DNA of 64,000 nt from Pontibacter pamirensis (GCF_010015475.1 NZ_SSNI01000008.1:1-64000); one strand, 5' to 3'; positions 32,684 to 42,869 are shown, counted from the stretch's first letter. Made by a program: numbers and translations. Notes: generated by a model not told the origin, from the letters alone.

Positions 32684-35533
32684 CTATTTCAGCGATGAGC
32701 TCCCGATTGGTTTGCCATCCGCATCCAGCTCAACTACCTCATATGGAAGTGCCTCTAACTTAGGCAGCACTGTTTTCTTGTCACCCACCACTACGATGTG
32801 CATGTTTTCTACAGGCAGATTTTTAGCTGCCAGCGCATCAATTTCATTTTTAGTGATGTTGTTCAGTATAGTAGTCTGCTTTTTAACAAAGTCCTTCTCC
32901 AGGTTATACTCTATGATGTTACCCAGGAAACCTGCTTTCTGATAAGGTGTTTCGTACTTGCGTGCATCAGACTGGCCGATAGAGCTTTTCATGAACTTGA
33001 TTTCATCTTCAGAAATTCCTTCGTTTTTGAAGTTCGTTAGTTCTTTTATGAATTCTGTTACTGACTCGGCTGAAGCATCGGCACGAACACCGGCAGAGGC
33101 TGTGAAAGGACCGGCATACTGGCTGCCACCAAAGTAGGAGCGAGCACCATAGGTATAGCCTTTGTCTTCCCGCAGGTTCAGGTTAATACGGCTATTAAAT
33201 GCACCCCCTAAAACGTAGTTCATTAAACCGGTCTTGTAATACTCACCCGTTGCGTCGAATGGCATGGCCAGGTAACCGATTCTGATTTCAGACTGCGCTG
33301 CATCCGGCTTATCAACAAAGTAGATGCGGGTCTTTTCGATCTGAGGTGCTGTTTTGTCAGCAGGAAGCTTTACGTCCTTCTTCTTCCAGTTCTTTAGGAA
33401 AGCGAGCTTTTTCATGATCTCTTTTTCAGAGATGTCACCCACTACCACCAGGTTAGATACAGATGGAGAATAATTCTTGTCGTAATAATTCTGCACGTCC
33501 TGCAGTGTAATGTTTTCTACTGTTTCAGCTGTGCCTGACGTAGGTACGGCCATGATGTTGCCTTCACCATAAAGTAACTTGTTATATACATTGCTGGCAA
33601 TAGCAGTCGGCTGCGTCGACTGGTTAGCGATGCCTTCCTGTTGCTGCTTCTTCAGGCGGTCAAAATCGTCCTGGTTGAATTTTGGCTTGAACAAGCGCTC
33701 CTGCAGCAACACCAAAGTCTTGTCCAGGTTCTTCTTCAGCGATTGCACCTGTATGTACGTTTCTTCTGTGCCTGAACCAATTCGGATAGATGAACCCAGC
33801 TTGTCGAGTTCATTACTGAATTGCTCTGAGGTATAGTTCTCCGTATCCTCGTTCATCATGTCGGCAGTCAGGGCACTAATACCTGCTTTACTTGGGTCTG
33901 TAGCAGAAAGGCGGTGGCCTCCCTTCATGGTGAGTTGCAGCGTTACAGTCGGGATTTCATCGGACTTGGAGCCTATTACCTTTAAGCCGTTCTTTAATTT
34001 GCTGGTATAGAAGTTGGGAACATTGATAACCGGGTTAGCACCAGCGGCAGGGCGCACAGAACGGTCGAAGGTATCTACTGCTTTGGTATATTGCAGGCCG
34101 CTGTACTCGTCTGCGCCAGGCGTATACCCTTCTTCAGAGATGGTATAGTTGTTTTCTTTGGCCAGCAATTCGGTTTTACCCTTCGGTACAACACTCAGGA
34201 TAACGCTGTTTTTGCCTTTGATGTACTGGTTGTACACCCGCATTACATCCTCCTTCGTTACCGACTGAATACGCTTCAGTTCTTCCTGGATGTAGTTCGG
34301 GTTATCGCGGAAGGTTTCGTAATGCGCTAGCTGAGACACTTTCCCGCTTACGCTGGCCATACGGTTGACAAGGCTGGATTCTGCAGAGGCTTTAAAGCGT
34401 GTCAAGTCCTCGTCGTTGATGCCGCGTGCTTCAAACTCTTTCAGAGACTCACGCACCAGGGCTTCTGTTTCTGCCAGGCCTGTAGTAGGGTAGGTCATTA
34501 CCGTAATACCAAACTCACCTGCCAGCTCAGAAGTTGAGTTATAGGTAGAGGCATTCATTGCCTTCTGGGTTTTTACAAAGTTTTTGTAGAAGATAGAGTT
34601 TTTACCCTGCCCCAGCACTTCTGCCAGCACATCCAGCGCCGGCTCGTCCTTATGACCTGCCTCTGGTGTAGGATAGGTCATGCGCAGCATCGGGAAACGG
34701 ATGTTATCTTCGTAAGACACATAGCGGTCCTGGTTCAAGACCGGCATCACCGGCTTCATGTCCTGCACGGCCGGACCGGCAGGTATAGATCCGAAATATT
34801 TTTCAGCCAGCCTCACCACCTCTTCCGGTTTCACATCGCCTCCTACTGTTAAAGTAGCGTTGTTCGGGCCATACCAGCGCAGAAAGAAATTTTTAAGGTC
34901 ATTTAAATCTCCGCGGTTCAGGTCCTCCAGGTAACCGATGGTGGTCCAGGAGTAAGGATGGCCGTATGGATAGAGATTTTTTGAAGTCATCTCGTAAACC
35001 AAGCCATACGGGCGGTTATCGTAGTTCTGGCCACGCTCATTTTTAACCGTCTCACGCTGTACCTCAAACTTTTGCTGCGTTACGGCATCAAGTAAAAAGC
35101 CCATACGGTCTGCCTCCAACCACAGAGCAGTCTCCAGTTGATTGCTCGGTACTGTCTCATAGTAGTTGGTGCGGTCGCGGTTGGTAGAGCCGTTCAGCGT
35201 ACCGCCAGACTCAGACACTATTTTGAAGTGCTCTTCGTCAGCTACGTTATCGGAGCCCTGGAACATCATGTGCTCAAAAAAGTGTGCGAAACCTGACTTG
35301 CCTACTTCTTCGCGGGCGGAGCCAACGTGATAAGTCACATCCACGTGCACTACCGGATCGGAATGATCTTCGTGTACTATCAGGGTCAGGCCGTTTGCCA
35401 GTTTATACTTACTGTAGGGAATCACCAACTCATCGCCTTGCCTGGTCACCTTTTCTACGAGTTTTGTCTGAGCTTCAGCCGCACTTACCAGACTTGCTGT
35501 AAGTACCATACTCAAACCAATTTTCTGAATCAT
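32684..35533 (-). CDS. M16-family zinc protease, two-module, secreted
   Basis: A 949-residue protein with a signal peptide (MIQKIGLSMVLTASLVSAAEA). The inverted zinc motif is HFFEH (84-88) in GFAHFFEHMMFQGSDN, with the distal glutamate in the usual NERGQNY segment. Two M16 modules follow each other: the first, residues 30-480, is catalytic. The second, about 510-930, lacks HxxEH and carries KAGISALTADMMNEDT and the R/Y segment GYTYGARSYF that helps close the chamber. Such proteases degrade short peptides in the periplasm. The gene is monocistronic with its own terminator. Confidence 0.94.
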   Translation of the reverse strand: MIQKIGLSMVLTASLVSAAEAQTKLVEKVTRQGDELVIPYSKYKLANGLTLIVHEDHSDPVVHVDVTYHVGSAREEVGKSGFAHFFEHMMFQGSDNVADEEHFKIVSESGGTLNGSTNRDRTNYYETVPSNQLETALWLEADRMGFLLDAVTQQKFEVQRETVKNERGQNYDNRPYGLVYEMTSKNLYPYGHPYSWTTIGYLEDLNRGDLNDLKNFFLRWYGPNNATLTVGGDVKPEEVVRLAEKYFGSIPAGPAVQDMKPVMPVLNQDRYVSYEDNIRFPMLRMTYPTPEAGHKDEPALDVLAEVLGQGKNSIFYKNFVKTQKAMNASTYNSTSELAGEFGITVMTYPTTGLAETEALVRESLKEFEARGINDEDLTRFKASAESSLVNRMASVSGKVSQLAHYETFRDNPNYIQEELKRIQSVTKEDVMRVYNQYIKGKNSVILSVVPKGKTELLAKENNYTISEEGYTPGADEYSGLQYTKAVDTFDRSVRPAAGANPVINVPNFYTSKLKNGLKVIGSKSDEIPTVTLQLTMKGGHRLSATDPSKAGISALTADMMNEDTENYTSEQFSNELDKLGSSIRIGSGTEETYIQVQSLKKNLDKTLVLLQERLFKPKFNQDDFDRLKKQQQEGIANQSTQPTAIASNVYNKLLYGEGNIMAVPTSGTAETVENITLQDVQNYYDKNYSPSVSNLVVVGDISEKEIMKKLAFLKNWKKKDVKLPADKTAPQIEKTRIYFVDKPDAAQSEIRIGYLAMPFDATGEYYKTGLMNYVLGGAFNSRINLNLREDKGYTYGARSYFGGSQYAGPFTASAGVRADASAESVTEFIKELTNFKNEGISEDEIKFMKSSIGQSDARKYETPYQKAGFLGNIIEYNLEKDFVKKQTTILNNITKNEIDALAAKNLPVENMHIVVVGDKKTVLPKLEALPYEVVELDADGKPIGSSSLK

Positions 35534-35616
35534 GTTTGTTTTGTTATGAGTGGAGTTGAATTAACAAAACAAGGTAGGCTTTGAGTTGCAGAATCGAAAA
35601 CTTTATAGACGAACGC

Positions 35617-36021
35617 CTATTTTGTCTCTCTCAACACCTGTTTGCCGAACATCACAGAAACAGCCAACGTCAGGAAAGCAATAACCAGCATGGCGGTAGT
35701 CAGAAGAAAAGCCATGCCTGCAGTTTCTGTGGAAAGTGAATTCTGAGGCTGCTGCATCATTCCGAGCAGACTGAGGAAGTAAGTGGCTGCCCGCCAGCCA
35801 AGAATCAGCGTCAAAAGGCCGGCTTCTGTGGCACCTAATATAAAGCCCCAGCGTTTGCCCCTGTTCAGAAAATGACCGGCGGTTAGACCTATGAGTCCGC
35901 CTGCTGCACCTGTGATTAGGGCGGTTATGGCTTGTTCACCGGCCAGATCTACGGCCACAACACCGCAGGCAAGCATAAAAAAGCCGAAGAAGGCATAGAG
36001 GTAGGATATGTTTTTGTGCAT
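35617..36021 (-). CDS. Small multi-pass membrane protein, unknown
   Basis: A 134-residue protein from the ATG at 36021 (MHKNISYLYAFFGFFMLACG); an ATG at 36045 is equally possible. It has four hydrophobic helices with glycine-rich turns (ITGAAGGLIGLTAGHFLNRGKRWG). The pattern recalls TMEM14/UPF0136-like proteins, but the likeness is loose. A longer open frame to 36201 would overlap the divergent topoisomerase gene and is not used. No motif points to a function. Confidence 0.65.
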   Translation of the reverse strand: MHKNISYLYAFFGFFMLACGVVAVDLAGEQAITALITGAAGGLIGLTAGHFLNRGKRWGFILGATEAGLLTLILGWRAATYFLSLLGMMQQPQNSLSTETAGMAFLLTTAMLVIAFLTLAVSVMFGKQVLRETK

Positions 36022-36177
36022 GGTATCAGCTATACATTTTTTCATAAAGTGCAACAAAGATAAGGCAAAACTAAAACTTGTTGTGTTTGCAAAGCGAAAG
36101 CCGCTGTAATTGTACAACTTTTGCCTAAAAGAAAAGTATGATGTGCAGGGGTGAGCGAGAAGAGGAAGCCTCATAGG

Positions 36178-37260
36178 ATGGCAAAGAAAAACGAATTTCA
36201 TGAATTATACGCCGATCCATCCAAATCTGCAGCATGGGCCGGCCTGCGTTATACCACAGATGAAAAGCCTGGCTTTACCCGCAAGGGTGCCGGGAAAGGA
36301 TATTTTTATCTGGATGAAAAAGGGGAGCGCGTAACCGACGGAAAAATACTGGAGCGCCTGAAAGCGCTTGTTATTCCGCCGGCCTGGCAGGATGTATGGA
36401 TCTGCAAGTCACCAAAGGGGCACCTGCAGGTGACGGGGCGCGATGAAAAAGGGCGCAAGCAGTACATTTACCACCCGGACTGGCAGAAGGCCCGCAGCCT
36501 GACCAAGTTTGGCCGCATGATTGAATTCGGTGAGCAACTGCCAAAGCTGCGGGAACGTATTCAGCAGGATATTAATTCCTCTAAACTGAACCGGCGCAAG
36601 GTAACAGCTCTTGTCCTTACGCTTATGGATAATGCGCTTATCCGTATCGGTAACCGCCACTATGCTAAGTCAAACAAGTCGTATGGTCTCACCACTTTGC
36701 GTGACAAGCACGTGAAGATAAACGGCAACAATATACGCTTTGCTTTTAGAGGTAAAAAAGGGGTGGAGCACGAGATAGAACTAGAGGACAAGACGATGGC
36801 ACGCCTTGTGAAAAAGTGCCGCGATATTCCGGGCTACGACCTCTTCCAGTACTATGATGAAAGCGGGGAGCGTCAGACGCTGGAGTCAGGAGATGTGAAC
36901 GAATATCTTCGGGAAGCAACGGAAGAGGATTTTACAGCCAAGGACTTTAGAACTTGGGGCGGTACTGTGCGAATGGTAGAGTGCCTGGAGAACGTGTTGG
37001 AAGAAAAGCCGGAACTGACCAAGGAAAAAAGTATCAAAGAAGCCGTGAAAGAAGTAGCGAGGGGCTTGGGTAATACCCCCAGTGTCTGCAATAAATATTA
37101 CATTCACCCCGAAGTAGTAAACCTCTTCCGCGAAGATAAACTCCTAAAGTACCTGAAGCGGCACGATGCCGAAGAATCGGAATCAAAAAATATCTCTGCA
37201 ATCGAAGAACTGGTCTTGAAAATGTTAAAACGCGTTGCAAAAGAGAAAAAAGCGGGTTGA
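36178..37260 (+). CDS. DNA topoisomerase IB
   Basis: A 360-residue enzyme of the poxvirus-like bacterial type IB group, which relaxes supercoils through a 3'-phosphotyrosine. The start is at the ATG MAKKNEFHELYADP; a GTG at 36151 is an alternative. Active-site features include the arginine in NHxYxKxNKSYGLTTLRDKHV-like text (RHYAKSNKSYG), the FRTWGGTVRMVECL segment with another arginine, and catalytic Tyr308 in CNKYYIHPEVV. Length is normal. It is transcribed alone. Confidence 0.93.
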   Translation: MAKKNEFHELYADPSKSAAWAGLRYTTDEKPGFTRKGAGKGYFYLDEKGERVTDGKILERLKALVIPPAWQDVWICKSPKGHLQVTGRDEKGRKQYIYHPDWQKARSLTKFGRMIEFGEQLPKLRERIQQDINSSKLNRRKVTALVLTLMDNALIRIGNRHYAKSNKSYGLTTLRDKHVKINGNNIRFAFRGKKGVEHEIELEDKTMARLVKKCRDIPGYDLFQYYDESGERQTLESGDVNEYLREATEEDFTAKDFRTWGGTVRMVECLENVLEEKPELTKEKSIKEAVKEVARGLGNTPSVCNKYYIHPEVVNLFREDKLLKYLKRHDAEESESKNISAIEELVLKMLKRVAKEKKAG

Positions 37261-37285
37261 AGTTAGAGAATTTGGGAGTTAGAAA

Positions 37286-37335
37286 GTTAAAGGGGTAGTA
37301 GCAGTCTGTTGTTCAGCTGTTTCTACCCCTTTAAC
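37286..37335. terminator. Hairpin between convergent genes
   Basis: GTTAAAGGGGTA and TACCCCTTTAAC form a 12-bp stem around a large partly paired loop, 25 bases past the topoisomerase stop. T-runs are short, so efficiency is uncertain. Confidence 0.55.
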
Positions 37336-37463
37336 TTGTTGTATACTTTCACAGGCGAGCCTACACTGTACGGGATGGATACCTGTCGCCAAACCAGATG
37401 GCGAGCAGCAGTTGCTGTTGTAACTTTTAGTAAGGTGTGAAAATGCCACCTTAACTCTCTAAC

Positions 37464-39104
37464 TCAGTTTCCTTCCCTGTCATAGGCGTGTACCCGCACA
37501 TCGCGGGTGGTGCGGTCTTGTGCTTCGGAACCGAAGTATATTTCGTTGCCGCGTTCGGTGTCATAGATTTTTGTCATTTTTTTTAAACCTGCTACTGAGG
37601 AACTGTCTGCAATATTGTCTTCGCCTAAGCCTCCATATATTCTAAGCGGAATAGCATCATCTACGTTTCCTTTTACTAGAAAAACGTCATCATCTGCCAG
37701 TCCGCGCAGGATAATCTGATCTGTTTCTTCCCGGAAGAAGATGCGGTGGTAAAGCTGCCTGGGTGGAATGCCGTTGGAAGCAGGCCGCCTCACAGTAACT
37801 TCAGTCCGGCTGTTGTCGAGGCGATTTACAAAGAAATGCTCCTCCTCATCAGAGCCTGCCACAGTTACTTCTTTTGCTAAAATGCTGTACATCCTGTTGG
37901 CAGCTTGTAATAGTAGATCCCGACGGCTTTTCAGGTTGTGTTGCAGGCTTTCTCCGGTGAGGCTGTAGATAGGGGCAGGAAGCTGACGAACGGCCTTTTC
38001 TATCACCTCATCCGTTAGCGCCACCTGTATATCTTTGGCTATCTGCTGCCACTCCTGCAGAGAAAGCTCATGCAGAAACCGTTCATCCACAAATTCAGCA
38101 TTAATCATATAGGCTTTTACATCGCTAAAATCATCATCATAAGAATGAAATTTGCGCACCAGCAATTTACTGGTAGCAATCGCAGGAATTAAACCATCAC
38201 CCATCTCCAGGAAAACCTGGTCTCTGTCTTTCGGAATAGGAACAAAATATGTATCTGCCCCTTTTTTCTGAACAGCCCATTCCCACTGTCCTTTATGGCG
38301 GTCCCAGTCCCCCACGAGCAGGTCCAGAAGCCTGGCCCGTGCAAATTCTTTCTGAGCAAAGTGGTTCGTGTTCGATTCAAAACGGAGGCGCAGCGCTTTT
38401 TCAGTTCCTACAAAATCATCTGCTAGTGGAAAGTCTGTAGTAATGTCAGGCGGCTTTTTATACTTCTCCTCAAGCATAAAAACCTTCCCTTGTACATCGG
38501 GTGCATATTCACCAAAGCTTTCATCCTGGCGGGGGACATAGTACATTTCAGGATGAGAGTGGTGCACACCTACAGCCTCCGCCAGAACAGGTACTATAAG
38601 TGCCCCATATGGATTTGCAGCAGACATCTGGTCACGCAGCACATTGGCAACAAAAGTCTTGCGCCAGAACGGGGGCACTACTTCAACGGGATCTTTATCT
38701 ACAGAACGAAAAGCCCACAGGCGTCCGGCGCTGTCCTGTAATTCAAAGCTGGTCGTTTGAAACCCGCCGCCTTTATCAACCACCTTGAGTCCTCCTTTTA
38801 TGGAGTCCAGCTTAAAAACCGGAAGCTTTACCGGGGTAGCCCAAATTTCACGGTTGTGGTCGCCCCAGAAAAAGCGGTGAAAGACACTGCGGTCATAGTG
38901 GCGTCCTGGCACCACCCACACACTATCAGGACCTGCCGGGGCTTTGCCTTCCAACTCAGCTTCTATTGCCAGCGCATCTTCCTGAATAAAATCTTCGTCA
39001 ACGCAGCCACTCAAACTTAACAAGGTGAGGAGTAGCAACAACAGACGCTCTGTTGTTCCCTGCAGAATTTGTTTAATAATAGTGTTAGGATAGGTTTGAA
39101 ACAT
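37464..39104 (-). CDS. Lipoprotein with a DWDRH domain, stand-alone
   Basis: A 546-residue protein from the ATG at 39104, which gives a lipoprotein signal ending in LLSLSGC. The longer frame to 39155 would run back through the pgi terminator. Core motifs are LLVGDWDRHKGQWEW and IPKDRDQVFLEMGDG, then FLHELSLQEW, LPAPIYSLTG, SRRDLL and IYGGLGEDN. From memory, this is the middle part of a long Bacteroidota protein: phosphoesterase, DWDRH domain, outer-membrane barrel. The frame stops (VRVHAYDREGN) where a barrel would start, so it may be truncated or a naturally separate form. GDWDRH is reminiscent of kinase-like folds; no function is claimed. Confidence 0.7.
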   Translation of the reverse strand: MFQTYPNTIIKQILQGTTERLLLLLLTLLSLSGCVDEDFIQEDALAIEAELEGKAPAGPDSVWVVPGRHYDRSVFHRFFWGDHNREIWATPVKLPVFKLDSIKGGLKVVDKGGGFQTTSFELQDSAGRLWAFRSVDKDPVEVVPPFWRKTFVANVLRDQMSAANPYGALIVPVLAEAVGVHHSHPEMYYVPRQDESFGEYAPDVQGKVFMLEEKYKKPPDITTDFPLADDFVGTEKALRLRFESNTNHFAQKEFARARLLDLLVGDWDRHKGQWEWAVQKKGADTYFVPIPKDRDQVFLEMGDGLIPAIATSKLLVRKFHSYDDDFSDVKAYMINAEFVDERFLHELSLQEWQQIAKDIQVALTDEVIEKAVRQLPAPIYSLTGESLQHNLKSRRDLLLQAANRMYSILAKEVTVAGSDEEEHFFVNRLDNSRTEVTVRRPASNGIPPRQLYHRIFFREETDQIILRGLADDDVFLVKGNVDDAIPLRIYGGLGEDNIADSSSVAGLKKMTKIYDTERGNEIYFGSEAQDRTTRDVRVHAYDREGN

Positions 39105-39145
39105 ATAAGCGAGGTATGCCAGTTTTCCTAGCATACCTCGCTTAT
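39105..39145 (-). terminator. pgi terminator
   Basis: A perfect 15-bp stem ATAAGCGAGGTATGC / GCATACCTCGCTTAT with an 11-base loop begins 21 bases past the pgi stop. The next gene's ATG lies immediately beyond its far arm. Confidence 0.8.
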
Positions 39146-39166
39146 AACGTGTCACGTCCGTACTTG

Positions 39167-40813
39167 TTAGCGGTTATTACGGTAGTATTTGATTAATCCT
39201 GCTGTAGAGCTGTCGTGGCTGGCTTGTTTGTCCTGCAACAGCTCTCCTTCTATAGTGCCTGCCAGCTGCTTGCCTAGTTCAACACCCCACTGGTCGAAGC
39301 TGTATACATTCCAGATAACGCCCTGCACAAATGTCTTGTGCTCATACATCGCAACCAGGTTGCCTAAAGTATAGGGTGTTAGATGCTTGAACATGATTGA
39401 AGTGGAAGGTTTGTTTCCTTCAAACACTTTGTGCGGCACCAGTTGCTCCAGCTCTTCGCTGCTCATGTTTTTCTTGCTTAGCTCTTCCCGCACTTCTTTC
39501 TCTGTTTTACCTTTCATCAGCGCCTCTGTCTGAGCGAAAAAGTTAGAGAGCAGCAGCGCATGGTGCTGGCCGATTGGATTTTGGCTTATGGCAGGCGCAA
39601 TAAAATCAGAAGGTATCAGCACGGTGCCCTGGTGAATGAGCTGGAAAAAGGAGTGCTGGCTGTTGGTGCCGGCAGCGCCCCAAACTACAGGCTGCGTTTC
39701 GTATGAAACATGTTGGCCGTTGCGGTCGGTGCTCTTACCATTACTTTCCATCATCAGCTGCTGCAGGTAATCAGGCAGCAGGCGCAGGTACTGGTCGTAA
39801 GGCAGCACAGCATGTGTCTGGCAGCCGAAGAAGCTAGTGTACCAGATACTTAGCAGGGCCAGTTGTGCTGGTATGTTCTGGCGCAGCGGTGCCTGCCGGA
39901 AGTGCTTGTCCATGGCTTCGGCGCCTTTCAGTAGCTCCTCAAACCTATCGTAGCCCAGAGCGCAGGCAATGGATAGGCCAATGGCAGACCACAGGGAGAA
40001 GCGGCCACCCACCCAATCCCAGAAACGGAAGATGTTTTCAGGGGCAATGCCAAATTCCACCACCGCTTCCACATTCGTAGACAGTGCCACAAAGTGTCTG
40101 CTGACATGCGTTTTGTCTTCCGCTTTCTTCAGGAACCACTCACGCGCAGTTTTCGCGTTGGTAATGGTCTCTTTGGTAGTGAAAGTTTTGGAGGCAATAA
40201 TAAATAGCGTTGTCTCCGGGTTGAGCTGGCGCAGCGTTTCAGCAGCATCTGTGCCATCTACATTTGAGATAAAGCTGATTTCTATGTTTTCTTTTTTATA
40301 GCTCTTCAAGGCTTCACATATCATCTGTGGGCCCAGGTCTGAACCGCCGATGCCGATGTTTACCACATGATTTATCGGTTTACCAGTATACCCCTTCCAC
40401 TCGCCACTGTGCAGTTTCTTGCAGAAAGCCTTCATCTGCTGCTGCACCTCGCGCACATGCGGCAGAATGTTCTCTCCGTCAACTTCTAAAGACTCGTCAG
40501 AGAAATTTCGCAGCGCAGTATGCAACACGGCGCGGCCCTCTGTCGCATTAATCGGCTCACCCTGAAACATGCTTTCTATAGCGGCAGGCAATTCCATTTC
40601 CTCCGCCAGTTCCGTTAACAAGGAGAGCGTTTCTTCCGTGATGCGGTTTTTAGAAAGGTCGAACAGCATGTCGTCCAGCTGCAGCGAAAATTTCTCAAAG
40701 CGTTGCGGGTCCTGCGCAAAGAGCTCCCGCAGGTGCTTTGGCGCTATCTCCTTATAATGCTTTTCGAGTTTCTGCCAGGACTTTGCCTGGGTAGGGGAAT
40801 AGTTTTTCAGCAT
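39167..40813 (-). CDS. pgi: Glucose-6-phosphate isomerase
   Basis: A 548-residue glycolytic enzyme that interconverts glucose-6-phosphate and fructose-6-phosphate. The start is at [20 protein letters not shown] (ATG at 40813); the frame extends 11 residues further. Signatures are [31 protein letters not shown], the second PGI motif [14 protein letters not shown], and the C-terminal [12 protein letters not shown] with the conserved lysine. It matches the long E. coli/eukaryote-type enzyme in length. It has its own terminator and sits 10 kb from fbaA and close to the trehalose-phosphate cluster. Confidence 0.97.
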   Translation of the reverse strand: MLKNYSPTQAKSWQKLEKHYKEIAPKHLRELFAQDPQRFEKFSLQLDDMLFDLSKNRITEETLSLLTELAEEMELPAAIESMFQGEPINATEGRAVLHTALRNFSDESLEVDGENILPHVREVQQQMKAFCKKLHSGEWKGYTGKPINHVVNIGIGGSDLGPQMICEALKSYKKENIEISFISNVDGTDAAETLRQLNPETTLFIIASKTFTTKETITNAKTAREWFLKKAEDKTHVSRHFVALSTNVEAVVEFGIAPENIFRFWDWVGGRFSLWSAIGLSIACALGYDRFEELLKGAEAMDKHFRQAPLRQNIPAQLALLSIWYTSFFGCQTHAVLPYDQYLRLLPDYLQQLMMESNGKSTDRNGQHVSYETQPVVWGAAGTNSQHSFFQLIHQGTVLIPSDFIAPAISQNPIGQHHALLLSNFFAQTEALMKGKTEKEVREELSKKNMSSEELEQLVPHKVFEGNKPSTSIMFKHLTPYTLGNLVAMYEHKTFVQGVIWNVYSFDQWGVELGKQLAGTIEGELLQDKQASHDSSTAGLIKYYRNNR

Positions 40814-41053
40814 AATGTTTCTTTTTTCAATGTTGCTACAAATCACCTTTTCTATTCTGAATACGACCAGAAGGTTGTGTCGGATACCATATAATTCTTA
40901 TCTGCAATGATAGCTTTATAAGGGTAAAGAATCAAAATTCGGAAAATAAATAACACAGGCATTTTCCCGAGAGTGTTATTTTCGTTACATAATCAAAATA
41001 AAGCTCGGCCCGTAGATATAGGCTATACAGCGAAATGAGATAAAAGTACAGAG

Positions 41054-41233
41054 ATGGAGAAAAATAAGAAGCATCGTGAGGGGAAGGAGAAAGTAAGCGA
41101 ATCGAAAGAGGATAAAGTGCCCACACAACCTGAGGCACCGGTTGGTAACATCACCAGTAATGATGATCCGGCAAGGCTTCCTGATCACACACTTGATACT
41201 CCCCCGGATGAGCAGACCAAGGGGAATCCATGA
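41054..41233 (+). CDS. Small hydrophilic hypothetical protein
   Basis: A 59-residue frame (MEKNKKHREGKEKVSESKED, ending EQTKGNP). It is rich in Lys, Glu, Asp and Pro and is probably disordered. No signal or helix of the membrane type is visible. It lies in an otherwise empty stretch between pgi and the HAD gene. Composition fits small stress-related or nucleoid-adjacent proteins, but nothing specific is recognised. It could be chance. Confidence 0.4.
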   Translation: MEKNKKHREGKEKVSESKEDKVPTQPEAPVGNITSNDDPARLPDHTLDTPPDEQTKGNP

Positions 41234-41852
41234 TTTGCCATCTTCGCCCTTTTTCTTGTGCAATTTGCCGGCTTTAAGCTACATTATTGGCATGTGAGGC
41301 AAAATCCTTTGTCATTTCGCGATGAGAAATATTATACATTAAAAATTCACCGCCTGTGTATTCTGCCTTGCTATTAAACTCCTGTTATTTTTTCAGGCAA
41401 CCTTCTATACCTATTATTTGATAGTATAACAGTGCGACTATTTAGCCACCTTAAGCAAGGGTGAAGTGGCCTAGCTATTGATTATTTAAGGTATACATCT
41501 TAAAACATGTTGTAGGTAGCTTATTTTCTATGGAACAAAGCCACATTTAAATTAATATCTGCTTATATTTGGTTTGATAGCAAACGAGGTAACATACTTC
41601 CATCTTCCTTATGGTAAAGCAGCCGGAGTGTAAGCAGAAAAAATGTAAAGTGCTTTAGTTGGAGGGATAGCAGAGCTTTTACTGCCTCTGCTAACAACCT
41701 AATGAAAGAAATGATGTAAAGCATCATAACAAAGCTAAATCCCAAGCCTCCTGTTGGTAGGATGTTAATCGCGCGCCACTTGGTGATGCTATCTTATACA
41801 GAGATTATTTTACTTGGGGCGAAATTGATTGGAAAAGAAAAAATAGACAAAT
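41234..41852. other. Long intergenic region without a recognised gene
   Basis: About 620 bases, AT-rich in parts. No RNA gene, repeat or terminator stands out. A 60-codon minus-strand frame (41563-41745) has no family feature. The region probably holds the promoter of the HAD gene at 41853. No clean TAnnTTTG was found. Confidence 0.45.
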
Positions 41853-42632
41853 ATGAGTAACCTGAGCAATCTTATAAAGGAAAAAAACATCAAAGCCCTT
41901 ATCCTTGACATGGATGGCGTTGTGACCAACACGGCTGCTTTACATGCTGAAGCATGGAAGAAGCTATGTGATTCTTATTTGAAGCAACGTGGCGAACAGG
42001 ATGGTAAAAATTATGAGCCATTCAATTTCATGGAGGACTACCGTACTTTTGTTGACGGCGTACCCCGCCTGGATGCGATGCGTAATTTCATGAAGTCACG
42101 CGGTGTTGATGTGCCTGAAGGAAGTCCGGATGATGATGAGAACCAGAACACGATTGTGGGATTGGGGGAGCGTAAAGACCTGTACTTTCACGAGCTGTTG
42201 AAGCAAAGCGGCGTAATGGTATTTGAAAATGCAGTGATGTGGATAAAGGAGCAACAGGAGAAGGGCATGAAAACGGCCATTGTCTCTGCCAGTAGAAACT
42301 GCCTGACCATCATACGGCGAGCCAACCTGGAAAGGCTTTTCGAGGTGCGGGTTGACAGAGTAGTGGCTAATGAGCTCAAGCTCAAAAACAAACCTAATCC
42401 GGATATCTTTCTGGAGGCGGCACGGAAATTAGGAGTGCAGCCACAGGAGGCCGCTGTTTTTGAAGATGCCGTTGTTGGTATAGAAGGCGCCAAAGCAGGC
42501 GGCTTCGGGCTCGTAGTTGCCGTGGACCATGGCTTTAGAAAAGAATCGCTGGAGGAAAGTGGCGCTGACCTTGTTATTAAGGGTTTTGCCTCTGAGGTAA
42601 AAGTAGAAGACGAGACGACTATTAATTCTTAG
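41853..42632 (+). CDS. Beta-phosphoglucomutase-like HAD hydrolase, copy 1
   Basis: A 259-residue HAD-superfamily protein. Motif I is LILDMDGVVTNTAALHAEAW, motif II VSASRNC, motif III the lysine in LKNKPNPDIF, motif IV FEDAVVGIEGAKAGGF. The cap contains YRTFVDGVPRLDAMRNFMKSRG, and VDG.PR.DG is the text of the N-terminal domain of mycobacterial OtsB1 as I recall. The family turns beta-glucose-1-phosphate into glucose-6-phosphate. It is separated from copy 2 by a terminator, so the two copies are regulated separately. Copy 2 is about half identical by eye. Confidence 0.88.
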   Translation: MSNLSNLIKEKNIKALILDMDGVVTNTAALHAEAWKKLCDSYLKQRGEQDGKNYEPFNFMEDYRTFVDGVPRLDAMRNFMKSRGVDVPEGSPDDDENQNTIVGLGERKDLYFHELLKQSGVMVFENAVMWIKEQQEKGMKTAIVSASRNCLTIIRRANLERLFEVRVDRVVANELKLKNKPNPDIFLEAARKLGVQPQEAAVFEDAVVGIEGAKAGGFGLVVAVDHGFRKESLEESGADLVIKGFASEVKVEDETTINS

Positions 42633-42685
42633 AAGATTTTTTACTTGCTTTCGAATCTAAGCGAAAGCACTTTATACTAAATACT

Positions 42686-42725
42686 AACAGACAAAGCCTC
42701 CTTCTATAATGAGGCTTTGTCTGTT
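42686..42725 (+). terminator. Terminator after the first HAD gene
   Basis: A 15-bp stem AACAGACAAAGCCTC / GAGGCTTTGTCTGTT with a 10-base loop, followed by TATAG. It splits the first HAD gene from the downstream operon. Confidence 0.85.
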
Positions 42726-42869
42726 TATAGGCTTTTGATGCCCAAGGCGCAGCTGTTTAATTGGTACTGTTTGTAGTGAGGAAAATAGCTTGTAACAACT
42801 TTAAGGGTATAAAACAGGTACTAACTAACTGAAGTGAATGTAAAGAAAATTACCAGCCAAGATTAGTAT

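Noticed and set aside
36046-36201. Longer start for the small membrane protein gene
   Set aside because: It would overlap the divergent topoisomerase IB start and adds a non-conserved, aromatic-rich stretch.
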